Below are positions 11,756 through 22,184 of a stretch of DNA of 49,498 nt, piece after piece. This stretch comes from Pisolithus tinctorius (taxonomy: Eukaryota; Basidiomycota; Agaricomycetes; Boletales; Pisolithaceae): assembly GCA_024663395.1 (NCBI GenBank), contig JANFAH010000152.1:1-49498 (forward strand), in the 5' to 3' direction. The first letter of the stretch is position 1. Each line of letters opens with the position of its first letter. The translations under genes were made by a program, and so were the position numbers. The notes under the pieces were generated by a model that was not told the origin of the DNA, did no database searches, and was given only the letters and a program-made list of their open reading frames with translations.

Positions 11756-14150
11756 ATGTTCGTCGCACGCAGAACTGTTCAATTTAGATCCTTATCTCTG
11801 CACCGACTCATGTCTACAAAGGCCTACATCGTTCCAATCGATCCCCAGAATCCCACATCCAGTGCGGTCCCAACAGTCGATCCAGCTGTTCTGTGGTCCA
11901 AATTACCTCCCTCTCAGAAGCCTGCAAAGGTTGGCTCCTCACATTTTGTTCTATGGGGTCACCGGGAACAATGTCACTGCACTCGTTTCTCTCGGTGAGG
12001 CGTTCCCCGACAAGAAAGGGAATGCCCGCGAGAAGTTGTCCGCAAGGCTGTTGGCAGTGGCGTGAAGAGCGTAAAGACGCTCGGAGAGGGTGTATCGGAA
12101 GCCGTCATTGATGTTTCACTCGATCCCCATGCTCGGGTACACTTCTGTCTCCCACTCGTTCTGCAACGTCCTGACAGCGTTTGCGTACCATAGCTGTCGC
12201 TGCTCATCTAGCTTTATATGATTTTACCCTCAAAACTTCCCCACCGTCGGCTTTCGATCCACGCCCGACGAAACCAGCGCCTGAAAAGTTCAACCTTACA
12301 GCGAGTGCAGCCTCGGCCGAATGGATCGTGGTGTTATTCTATGCAAAGGCTCAGAACTTTGCTCGGACGGTAAATTCTCATTCGAACTAGCGCGAATTCG
12401 TGCAGTAATTCTTCATCAGTTGATGGAACTCCCCGCAAATATCGTTACTCCGACTGTAAGCACGGTGATGTCAGTACGGATGACATGGTGTTAACATGCT
12501 GAGTAGGCTTTCACCGAGCGTGTAAAGGCTGAATTCGAGGGCCTCGACAATGTCGAAATAATTGTCCACGACGAAGGTTAGAGTCTCTCTTTTGTCTCGC
12601 GTCCCATGCTAAGTCCCCTTCAGCTTGGGCCGCCGAGAAGGGGATGGTAAGTTGGTTTTCTTCGTCCTCCCAGCTGGAGAAGTTATACCGGATTCTGTTA
12701 GAGAACATTCCTCTCGGTAACAAAGGGCACTGATGAACCTGCCAAATTCCTCGAGATGTAAGCTTCCATTCGTTGCGCACTCTGGACTCGGATAACACTA
12801 TACTAGACATTACAAGGGTGCCCCTTCACCCAATGTCCAGCCTTTGGCATTCGTTGGTAAAGGTATCACCTTCGACTCAGGAGGTATCTCCTTGAAACCC
12901 AGCTCAGTAAGTGCTTAGTGAAATTGTCCTTCTCTAACGGCGCAACTATATCTGCAGGGAATGAAACTCATGCGAGGGGATATGGGTAAGATGGTGTGGC
13001 ATGTTGGCGATGACTTGGATTTTGATGCCTTGTAGGTGGTGCTGCGACTGTCGTCTCCTCGATCTTAGCGATCGCTCAACTCAAACTCCCGTGTGTGTCC
13101 CCTCTCAGCACATACTCCTCGTTATAACTTCTCCCCCAAAGAATCAACGTCGTTGGCGTCACCCCCCTGTGAAAACATGCCTGGTCCTAGTGCGAACAAA
13201 CCTGGCGACATGTATGTAGTAGTCGTTGTGTTCATTGTGGCTCCTGATCGGCGGATTTCGCGCTTAGTGTCTATGCCATGAACGGGAAATCCGTAGAGAT
13301 TGACAACACAGACGCGGAAGGACGCCTAATCCTTGCTGGTATGTCAGGATCACTTGTGGCATTACCTTCCCTCCCCCCCCTCCCCTGTTAATCTGAACTC
13401 GTAGATGCTCTTCTACTATGCATCCACTGAGTTCAAACCACAATACCCTCATCGACGTGGCCACTCTGACGGGGTAAGCCAGATCTCGCTGTTTCGTACT
13501 ATCACTTGACTTCCCTACAGGGCCATGGATGTAGCTCTGGGTGAGGTCTATTCGGGGGTTTTCACTGTGCGTTGCTCTTCTTGTTTAGAGGAACGTCCCC
13601 TTAACACTTTCCATTGGTACAGACATCGGATAAGCTCTGGGAGAAATTGAGCGCGGCGGGCGAAGTCGAATACGACCGTTTCTGGCGTATGCCACTCGAC
13701 GAGGACTACGGACCACAGATTTACTCATCCAATGCTGATCTATGCAACGTGTGTCATATAGTTCTCGTAATCACTCTAGAAACTTGAGCTGACGGGTATA
13801 TGTAGACTGGTGGCAAACCAGCTGGCTCATGCACTGCAGCGTTGTTCCTGAAATCTTTCGTCGATGGTATTGAACCCAAAGATGGCTCTGAGCCGACCGT
13901 GCATGGGGCGCATCTGGATATTGCTGGAACAATGGAGGTGAGCTCCAAGCTTGGTTTTTGTTTGGTGCTGTTGTTGATCTCGCCCGTGTTTAGTTCACTC
14001 GTCCGATACCATACCAAGGCAAAGGGATGACTGGTCGTCCGGTTCGGTAAGTGGTGCTCGACTCTCCCGTCAATCGCAGTTGAAAGAGCAGCGATCGTTA
14101 CCAGGGCTTTGGTGGAATATGCGAGGCGCTTGTTAGCGGATAAGGCATGA
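11756..14150 (+). pseudogene. M17 leucyl aminopeptidase, near full length but frame-damaged
   Basis: A dizinc cytosol-aminopeptidase family (M17) gene with many short introns. In order one can read an N-terminus starting at 11756, a KAQNFART/ANIVTPTAFTERVK linker, the metal-site block [16 protein letters not shown] (about 12855-12905), MKLMRGDMGG (split by an intron), the active-site NTDAEGRLILA (13301-13339) and a C-terminus ending RLLADKA at the stop 14148-14150. Damage is visible as one surplus base near 11940, one missing near 12036, a missing TG near 13161 (stop just after), a surplus T near 13407 and a surplus A near 13442. All key residues and most splice sites remain, so decay is recent, or the sequence has base errors. 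A shorter relative lies at 18165-18894. Confidence 0.8.
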
Positions 14151-15238
14151 TTAGACATTGATATCCGATAATAGATACATTGGAGGGGGGGGGGGGGATG
14201 ATTGCAGATAGCACGGATCATAGGTAACAAAAGCAAGACCCGACGAGTGAGATCGATAATGGAAATTGATCCGAAAGCATCATGAACCATCATGAAGATG
14301 CATAAAGTATGACGCTGACCTTGTTTGCAAGGGCGTCACGTCGAAATGGGATTATAGTACCTGATCGTCGTCCCCTTGTAAACTTGATTGAGTTAACACA
14401 CTATCGCCTGCTGTCAGCAAAGAAAGGAAGCAGGGGAGACAAACAATTCACCTTTGAAACAGCAAACGTAACAACAGCCATAGTGTTCAGCCTCGGTTCC
14501 CTGCGCGTCTCCCCCGTCAGCGACAGATGGAGAGCTAGATGTTGCGGTCCAAGTAGTGTCGCACTATAGCCACGTTAGAAATTCATAGAAGGGATTCCAG
14601 AGAAACCTACCCGGTCTAGTGTTGTGTCTACGTTGCTTCGTTCTTGTGTACGTGCGTCCCTGTTTCGACTTGCGACAACCAAAGGCTATATAACGTCGAT
14701 CGAATCCCTATCAACGAAGAGACATGATTATAAGCACTCACTCTCTTATCACGCGCAGTGTACACGATCTCTGACGAGACTTGGTCGCTCTCTTGGGCCA
14801 TTTGTGAGTGTTTACGTCGCCAAAAGAATGTGGACATCAGGCTTGTTTCCCGAGTCTTGAGGCCCGAGCTTGGTAACGGGGGGTTGTCTCCAGCTGCAGG
14901 TTCTGGCACGAAGTTCTATAATGCCATAAATGATCGCAAAGGGTGGATTACCATGGTATGATCCATACGCACTGCTCCTCCCTTTCCGTTTGGAAAAAAT
15001 TACTCTGAAACTCAGCACCCCGTTGCTCTTTCTCTGCCTCCACTGGCTGGCTCGTGGCTGGATGCTGTAGAGTAGGCGCTTGAAACACGAAACATGGAGA
15101 ACTAAACTCAATACTTACATCCAGCAAGGACGAGGAGTCCAAGGAAGGTACTTTCCAGTCTTCAGCAAGTAAGTACGTAGAAATCATGGGAGACGAGCCT
15201 ACCTTTCTCGCATCGTTTGTAGCGAGTTCTGTCCCGTG
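14150..15238 (-). pseudogene. WD40-repeat gene, 3' remnant (tail exons only)
   Basis: This block, read on the minus strand, is a diverged copy of 20250-21318. It holds the tail exons of the WD40 gene seen intact at 20812-22184: the end of the WD40 exon (GTELATNDARK just below 15240), the short exon reading KVPSLDSSSLLD, then VEAEKEQRGAEFQ and the C-terminal VYTARDKRV. The acceptor before the short exon is changed from AG to GG. All WD40 blades are missing because unrelated repeat R-C starts at about 15239. A run of 13 G lies at 14185-14197. Non-functional remnant. Confidence 0.65.
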
Positions 15239-16110
15239 AGATTGACCATGGACCTCGTTCGCATTTCCATCCTCATGGTGCAGACCTCCTGAGGAGAAGA
15301 GCTAGTCCTTCTAAGCAGGCAGCAATAAATAGCCGTGGCTGAACACTTACATTCATAGCAGACGTTTTGCTGCCTATAGAACGACGACAGTAACCCGCAT
15401 CATTGGCCCCGCCTGCTCTATGTTGAACGTCCGTGTGACCCGAGCGAGTACTGCCCTGCATGTTATAATGAGTACCATGAAAAAAACTTCTCTTTCCATG
15501 ATAACAATGAATTGGACATTACTAACCGAGGGAATTCGGGGATCATAGAGGTTTCGGTAGCCTCCCCGACGTCTTCCGATAACTTGCAACTTTCCTCAGC
15601 TGCATCTAGCAGCAAGGCTATGTGGATAGTTGGCTATGACAAATGACGTGTGGGGGAACCGCAGTAAACAGAACCTTAGAAATCTCACATCTACAGGTTC
15701 GATAGGAGGAAGCCTCATGTCAGAGAGTGACCGCTCGTCAGGAAGGAGTAATTTCATGATAGAGAAACCCTGCTAAAATGACTCCGCAGGTGTTTTCGCT
15801 TATCCTGTAAATTACTCACCGTGTCTATTTGAGGCAATATTGGTGAGTGAGAGGTGGTTCTTGACGCAGAGGGGATCGTGTCGGTAGGGAAGAATGCAGT
15901 CACTATGATGAAGGTGACCTACCCAACAACGGGGGTATCACTGCACAAGCTCTGTGGCCATATGCGATTAAGCTGAGAGGTGATCAGCGGTAGCTGCTCC
16001 ACAAAAGCACCTATGCACGCACGATGGTTGCAGACTTTCGCAGGCGCGTCATGGTACCACGTGACCGCATGAATCGTACGCTGCAACCTGATTCTCCTGA
16101 TCGCATAGCA
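15239..16110 (+). repeat. Degenerate repeat R-C
   Basis: Third member of the R family, close to R-A from about 7530 on (shared CAGACCTCCTGAGGA-like, CTTCTCTTTCCATGA and AGGCAATATTGGTGA blocks). It abuts the WD40 remnant abruptly at about 15239, so it marks a recombination or insertion breakpoint. The following 16111-16524 is unassigned. Confidence 0.6.
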
Positions 16111-16524
16111 GCACCGGTGATGCCTCGCGAGGAGTGGGCACGGTGCATGATAGTAGGAGTATCATGTAGGTGCTCTCTTCGACCGGGGCCGTCCGCGGCG
16201 GCACATTGTGTGGTGACAGGAGGGGGCTGACCTGGACATAAATAATTGCTTGAAAGGGAACATCCAGTCGAGTGCCCATCAAGTAAGCAACAACACTTGA
16301 GGTCGACGAGCTTCGGTCTGCAAGCATTTAATGTCGTGTCAGGCGCCAAAGGGTGACCGTCCAGCACTATCTCATCCTCGGTCCCAGGTAGTACATCGGC
16401 GGACAACCTACCGCCTCCCATAGCATGTGAACATCGTTGGACTACAAGTTTCCTTGACGCTGTTAACATGTGGCTTCCGACCAGTGGGGAGGGATTGTGT
16501 AACACCAGAGCGTGCGGTAGCCGC

Positions 16525-16635
16525 GCAAGGCAGAGACAGAAAGGATACGTGAGTGATGGATAAGCGTTGGTCAAACATACTTTGCTAGCGTATCTGCTCC
16601 AATATATAGTAGGGCCCTACCGTAACGCTGGTTTT
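16525..16635 (+). repeat. Dispersed repeat D, copy 4, upstream of a WD40 fragment
   Basis: It contains GACAGAAAGGATACGTGAGT, GGTCAAACATACTTTGCTAG and AATATATAG. It is the copy closest to copy 1. Here it precedes a WD40 5' fragment in the same orientation, which would fit a promoter origin for D. Confidence 0.55.
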
Positions 16636-16783
16636 CTGCAAAGGATGTCCTGCGTCTCACGTGACTTGATAGGCAAAGCTATGCCACTGCACTAGGCGGA
16701 AATGAAAAGAAACAAGTAAAGAGCGCGTCCAATACAGCAACTGCTCAGAAGGATGATCCCGATTCCGGAAGCTGTGCTGAAAC

Positions 16784-16981
16784 GTGCCGACCACCACTAT
16801 AGTGAAGGATGAACGGACCGGTCTAGATTTAGGGGAGCTAATCATGTTTTTCAACAGGCCGGACGATGCTGACACCTTCCTCCGCCCCGAATTATTGCAG
16901 ACTAGTTTGACCACATTCGTCGTGGACTTCCGTTGGCGTAGTATGTATAACGATTTGTGGTGCACGCATCGTGCATTCTAG
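16784..16981 (+). other. Conserved small ORF upstream of the WD40 fragment
   Basis: A short ORF reading KDERTGLDLGELIMFF and later SMYNDLWCTHRAF before TAG. The counterpart at 30401-30586 on the minus strand has the same frame and the same stop, with indels of 6 and 3 nt only. A GTATGT-type donor occurs within the conserved end, so it could be a leading exon of the WD40 gene. I do not recognise the protein. Confidence 0.4.
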
Positions 16982-17150
16982 AGAATGGTGACTATACATC
17001 ACTAGTTGTCCCTAAATCTCTAGTCTGCGCTGACGTCAATGTTTTCCAAAAAAAAAAGGCCGCTACGGCCACCTTGGCTACACAAGGCCGGCCCTGAAAA
17101 TTCTTTACTAAGATGTAAGTGTTTATCCGGTGGCCATTTGTTCTTTCTCC

Positions 17151-17514
17151 ATGTCAGATTCGCAGGTCGACGACATCCACGACAACGTTACCTCGATTTC
17201 CATATCACCTAATGGCAAACATGTTGCCTTTGGGGGAGTTGGTGGCACCCTCACACTTTGAGACGTTGATCGTCGCCAACGTATCTTCCCACCAATAATG
17301 GCACACCAGGGTATCATCAACTCTGTATGTTACTCTGCTGACGGTCACATTGTTGCCAGTGCGTCAGACGACCAAACCATTGGGCTCTGGGATACCATCA
17401 CTGGACAATCTCTATGGAAAACATTCACCAGTCATCAAGATGGTGTTATCATCGTAGGATTTATGGTGGATGCTAGAACCGTTGTCAGTCATCTAAGGCG
17501 CGTTCAGACTTAGG
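17151..17514 (+). pseudogene. WD40-repeat gene, 5' fragment
   Basis: This encodes the first blades of the same WD40 family as 29340-30291 (minus). It starts MSDSQVDDIHDNVTSISISP, and after the stop come SVCYSADGHIVASASDDQTI and GLWDTITGQSLWKTF. The Trp codon expected in TLTLWD is TGA (17259-17261), and the frame is lost after about 17495, where homology ends. Blades like these form beta-propellers that bind other proteins; this piece is too short and broken to work. Confidence 0.7.
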
Positions 17515-18164
17515 TTACCCCCCCTGTCTGCCGCGTCTCTCTTCCTTGACCTTCATCGTTTTTCGCACAAGCACACATCGTTCTCGCGCATATACTTTTT
17601 ATCTCTTTGCTCTCCCGCACACCTCCCTTTCACATACTAGCGTGTTTGGTCGGTCTTGTGGCCTCTTCTCGTCCCCATTCCACTCGTCCGCTCTTACACG
17701 CCCAGAAGGCCGCGCCGCTTGATTCCGCGCACTCTTCGGTTTCGACCCCTCTCCTGTCAGAGTCACGTGATCCCTTCTTCACTCTCGGCTTCATAGTCCA
17801 CGTGACTCCCGTTCGGTGCGCTTGCCCGCCTCACCTCGGCATCTCGGCACACCCGCTCGATTCCGGAGCCCAGATCGCACTCACCTTTACGATCTACGCT
17901 TTCCCATCTCATTAGTCGTACTCATTTCTCTCTCGTTTCATATCTCGTTCACCTAGCTACGAAGCAGATCTTTTCAGGGTCAGATTCCTTGGTTTTTTTT
18001 TTCAGTGCCGCTGGAAACAAACACCAATAGTTAATAACCGACCATCAACGGGATCCAAATCAGGACATGCTTTTGCCTTGTTGCTTGGCCAGCCAGCATT
18101 CCAGAGTGGGAAGTCCGTTCAAGATCTCGAAGTTATCTTACGACGTTGGCCGGCAGTTGATTCA
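17515..18164. other. Pyrimidine-rich spacer and an unassigned open segment
   Basis: 17520-17990 is C/T-rich, low complexity and without clear coding features. 18048-18164 has an open reading stretch (GHAFALLLGQPAFQSGKSVQ in part) that I cannot place. It ends exactly where aminopeptidase homology begins. Confidence 0.35.
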
Positions 18165-18894
18165 GGGTCATGCGAGGTGACGTGGGTAAGGTGGCGTGGC
18201 ATGTTGTGGATGAGTTGGATTCTGATACCTTGCAGGTAATGCTGCTCTGTTGTCTCCTCGATCTTAGTGATCGCTCAACTCGAACTCCCCAACTTGGCAA
18301 CATACGCTTCGCTGCACCTTCTCCCCCAGAGCATCAACGTCGTTGGTGTCACTCCCGTTTATGCTTTCCATTGGTACAATTATCAGATAAACTCCGGGAG
18401 AAGTTGAGCGTGGCGGGAGAAGCTGAATACGACCGTTTCTGGCGTATGCCACTCGACGAAGACTACGGACCACAGATTTATTCATCCAACACTGACCTAT
18501 GCAACGTATGTCATACGGTTTTTGTAGTTACTCTGGGAACTTGGGCTGCAGACTGGCGGAAAGCCAGCTGGCTCGTGCACCGCAGCGTTGTTCCTGAAAT
18601 CTTTCGTCGATGGTATTGAACCCAAAGATGGCTTTGAGTCGACCGTGCAATGGGCGCATCTGGATATTGCTGGAACAATGGAGGTGGGCTCTAGATTCGA
18701 GTTTTTGTTTGGCGCCAGTTGCCGATCTCGTACTTAGTTCACCCGCCCGATACCATACCAAGGCAAAGGGATGACTGGTCGTCTGGTTCGGGAAGTGGTG
18801 CTCGACCATCTCGTCAATCGTAGCTGAAAGAGTAGCAATCTTTACCAGGGCTTTGGTGGAATATGCGAAGCGCTTGTCATCGGATCAGGCATGA
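18165..18894 (+). pseudogene. M17 leucyl aminopeptidase, 5'-truncated second copy
   Basis: Homology to the gene at 11756-14150 begins abruptly at the MRGD metal-binding segment (about 18168) and continues to the stop 18892-18894 (ending RLSSDQA). The internal exons for the NTDAEGR active site are deleted between about 18355 and 18362, where the VVGVTP exon jumps to the intron before SDKLREKLSVAGEAEYDRFW. The later exons (RMPLDEDYGPQIYSSN and IEPKDG) are well preserved. Without the N-terminal half and active-site block it cannot be an enzyme. Confidence 0.8.
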
Positions 18895-19062
18895 TTAAAC
18901 ACAGATATCCGAGAATATGACCCTTGTTTTCACCAGGTGCAACTTGATATATTGTGTTGCCTCCGTTGTGACGAGGTGCCCTCAAAGTCATCTAATGCTC
19001 CCGACTTACGGTCAGACATGTTTAAGCCAACGATAGCATTTATCGTGCGTCATATTTAATGG

Positions 19063-19600
19063 TTAATTTACAACAAGGAGCTTTAACTAAAGTGCCGTGA
19101 CTGACTGCGCTCGTTTAGCCAGAAAGCGCATGCGCGAACCCGAGATTCACTCACCCTAGTTGTCTGTGATAGTTGCGAAGTTAGCGCAAACATCTGACCG
19201 CCACGCTCGAAGTACTTGATAGACTCGGCACCGACAGTCTTGCGGTACTCGTCGCTCTTGAAGACCTCCATAAGGGCCTCGAACGTGGAGGCCTCGAAGA
19301 CAGCCATCGCGTCGAATGGCGCGACATTGAGACCGGAATCGACGAGAGTCTTGGAAACAACCTCATTGGCGTGAGCCTGTGTAGGGGGTCCCAAAGCCAT
19401 CAGTTCCACGTTGATCAATCGAGCCATGTCGAGCGCGTTCTCACCTGCTCATACTTGAGGATGTTCTTCTTGACGACGTCAAGAGAGTTGAAAAGCTTCG
19501 GGTGTTCGTTGAGCCAGAAGTTATCGAAATCTTCCTTGGAGACACCCTCCTTGCGCTTGAAGCTGCCGGTGATGCGAACGCGATCAGTGCGGAGAGACAT
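19063..19600 (-). CDS. EthD-domain protein (dimeric alpha/beta-barrel), 133 aa
   Basis: A small EthD-family protein, named after an ethyl tert-butyl ether degradation gene. Fungal members are small ferredoxin-like-fold proteins, some in secondary metabolism; the substrate here is unknown. Exons are 19600-19445, 19376-19155 and 19086-19063, joining cleanly to 134 codons including stop, with introns of 68 nt each. The N-terminus reads MSLRTDRVRITGSFKRKEG, followed by the characteristic DFDNFWLNEHPKLF and KYEQ. The middle has FDAMAVFEASTFEALMEVF. The last exon is inferred from a GTGAGT donor and TTTAG acceptor; without it the frame would run to a stop at 19083. It lies between the aminopeptidase relic and the WD40 gene, on the minus strand. 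Its intact frame contrasts with the neighbours. Confidence 0.8.
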
Positions 19601-20249
19601 TATGGCTCGTCGAAAAAAGAAGCTATTGATGTGTATGAATGTCCGTGAGTGTTGCGACTCAGAAGAGTGAAATAGGAGAGTTCACTCACAGGACTTGGGT
19701 AGAGGAAAGTTGATAAATGAAACAGCGGAAAGGTGAGACTTGCTGGAGAACCATGGATGGACGCGTTGGGGGTTCAAATACTCGTTTTCCTGCGTGCATT
19801 GGAAATATGCTCAGCCCCATAAACGACTGTTGCCATCAATCCAAGCAATATTGTTGGACAACTCAAGGTGGGCCTTGCACAGGATGCATCAGCTGGGGAT
19901 GATCATTGTTTGCGGTTGTCAGAACCAGCGCATGCGTTGAACATACTCAGTTGCCTCATTTGGAAACCGACCGGACATACGAGGCGATGCAAGTCCTGAG
20001 GTGGGCCATCAATGAAGCTGGCAGGCTATGAAACGTTGATTCAATACATCATATGTAGAGGATAGCCTGTGCCTGAGATAGCTGTGTCGCCATGACATCT
20101 GAACCGCCCTCTTCGTGTTCGTGCACACTCGCGGGTGCCATCATTATTGTCATGGGACATCCTGTGCATGGATTCATGCGTTTAAAGAGGAAATTTAGAA
20201 AGACGTGACATCACATTCTAGTAGCCATGGGTACGTACTTGCTCTACAA
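19601..20249. other. EthD gene upstream region, no gene seen
   Basis: This contains the upstream region of the minus-strand EthD gene (nearest 120 nt pyrimidine-rich on that strand) and then sequence without supported features, up to the start of the block shared with 14150-15238. Confidence 0.4.
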
Positions 20250-21318
20250 AAACGTTATTATGGACACATCAGGGGGTATAGTTGTAGATAGCATGAACTG
20301 CAAGTAACGAAAGCAACACTCGACAGCCAATGAAATGCAGAGCGGAAAATAGACCTTGAAGCACCATGAATCGTCATGTAGGTACGTGAAGTATAGCGTA
20401 GTCTATGCGCGGAAGGACGTCATACCGAGATGGGATTATAATATCTGATCATCGGGTGCATGTGTAGATTTGATTGGTTTAACACACTGTTGCCTGTTGT
20501 CAGCAACCGAAGGCAACAATGGAAACCGAAATAATTCACGTTTGAAACAGCACGCATAACAACAGCCATGGTGTTCACCCTCAATAGCCTGCGCGTCCCC
20601 CATCAGCTACAGACGGAGAGCTGGATGTTATAGTCCAAGTGGTGTCACGCTATCACCCCCGTCAGATATCTATAAAAAGCATCCCAGAGCAACCTACCCG
20701 ATCTAGTGTGGTATCTACGTTGCTTCGTTCTTGTGTCCGTGTATCGTTTCGACTTGCGACGATCAAAGGCTGTATAAGTCGATCAATCCGCATCAACGGG
20801 GAAGCGTAATTTTAAGTACACACCCTCTTGTCACGTGCAGTGTACGCTCCAATGAAACCTGGTCGCTTTCTTGGGCACTTCGTGAGCGTTGTGTCGCCGA
20901 AAGAGTTTGACATCAGGCCTGTTCCCCGAGTCTTGAGGTCAGAGCTTGGCGACGAAGGGTTCTTTTCGAGCCTCCGAACTGGAGGTTCCGGTATGAAGTC
21001 CTATAATGCAATTGATGATCGGAAAGGGTGAATACTGTGGTATAATTCATACGTACTGGCTCCTCCCTTTCCGTATGGAAGAAATCACTCTGCGAAACAG
21101 CGTCTAGTCGCTCCTTCTCTGCCTCCACCACCCGGCTCGTTGCTGGCTGCTGTAGAATAGGCGCTTTAAACGCGAAAGATAGAAAACTAAACCAATACTT
21201 ACATCCATCCAGGACGAAGGGTCCAAGGGCAGGTACTTTCTAGTCTTCAGCAAGTGGATGTGTGGAGATCATAGAAGACGAGCTTACCTTCCTCACATCA
21301 TTTATAGCGAGTTTTGTG
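20250..21318. repeat. Block duplicated with 14150-15238
   Basis: About 1.07 kb of direct homology with 14150-15238 covers the WD40 tail exons and the intergenic DNA towards the aminopeptidase. With the two aminopeptidase copies it shows that a convergent gene pair was duplicated as one piece. Confidence 0.7.
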
Positions 21319-22184
21319 CCGCGTAACAGGTGTGTAAAATAACAACCGTCGGAAGAAAATACGAACGGGCCGTTGTCGTCAAATATTTTGATGAGTTCCC
21401 GAGAAGCAGTTGACCAGACATGCGTCTTGCCATCATCGTAGGAGGTGGCGACCAACTTGCCGTCTGGAGAGCACCGACTAATCATAGCTATTCCATCAGA
21501 ACCTACAAAGACTTCATCCTCGAAATCCTCCTTCTCGATATTCCAGATCACCATGGCCCCACCACTGGAGAAGTAGATCGACCTTGAGTCTGGAGCAAAT
21601 GCAACCGTTAACAACAAGGGTATCATTCGTGATTCTAGGTTGACTTCAACAAGTTGCTGGCAATTCTCCACGTCATAGATGCGCATCGCGTCACGGTGAG
21701 TTGCAACCAACCTGGTTCCGTCCCGGGAAAAGGCGACTGCTTGGTTAGAGCCTATTATAACGCGCATCTCCCTAAAAATCTCCAATGTGTCCATGTGCCA
21801 GGTCAATAGTTGACCATACCGCGCTACGCTGCCAACGATCTTCTTGTCTACAAGACAAGCTGTCTCGCAAACTGCTTCGTCATGGCCAGTGAAAGCCTTT
21901 CCGATGAGCTCCCCCGTCCTTGAATTCCATTGACGAACGGTAGCGTCGGTGGAGGCAGTGAGAAATATTTCCTCAGAGAAGAAGCAGATGTGGGATATCG
22001 TACTTTCCTCCGAGTGACCTTTAAGGGGACCCAGAACAAGATTACCGGAAGGTGCATCCCAGACGTAAAGTTCTCCCTCCACGTTTCCGCCAACAATGCG
22101 GGACCCAGAAGGTGAATACGTTAGATAGAAAAATTTATGTGCGGGGCTGATCCCTGGGGAAGGTTGCGGTCGTCCGTTCGGCAT
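20812..22184 (-). CDS. WD40-repeat beta-propeller protein
   Basis: A WD40 protein, probably a protein-binding scaffold. The main exon (22184-21288, 299 codons) is uninterrupted and shows repeats ending in YVWDA, VRQWNS, LTWHM, RIYDV, VIWNI and HVWST, roughly six blades. Tail exons on the same strand are 21239-21203, 21149-21057 and 21000-20812, ending VYTARDKRV-like (AYTARDKRVCT). The 37-nt exon is one base longer than its 36-nt counterpart in the 14.1-15.2 kb remnant, so the joined tail is out of frame: either the C-terminus is damaged or the boundary differs. Compared with the 5' fragments at 17.1 and 30.3 kb it lacks the first blades and starts at an ATG with a TATAAAT motif about 50 nt upstream. 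Similar proteins can carry a NACHT NTPase domain; none is present here. Confidence 0.7.

Noticed and set aside
14185..14197. Run of 13 G as a quadruplex or regulatory element
   Set aside because: The duplicated block at 20.3 kb has only a short G run at the matching place; simple slippage is enough.
17058..17070. GGCCGCTACGGCC as cloning adaptor contamination
   Set aside because: It has the SfiI pattern, but flanking bases do not match an adaptor I know and the surrounding sequence continues as normal genomic homology.
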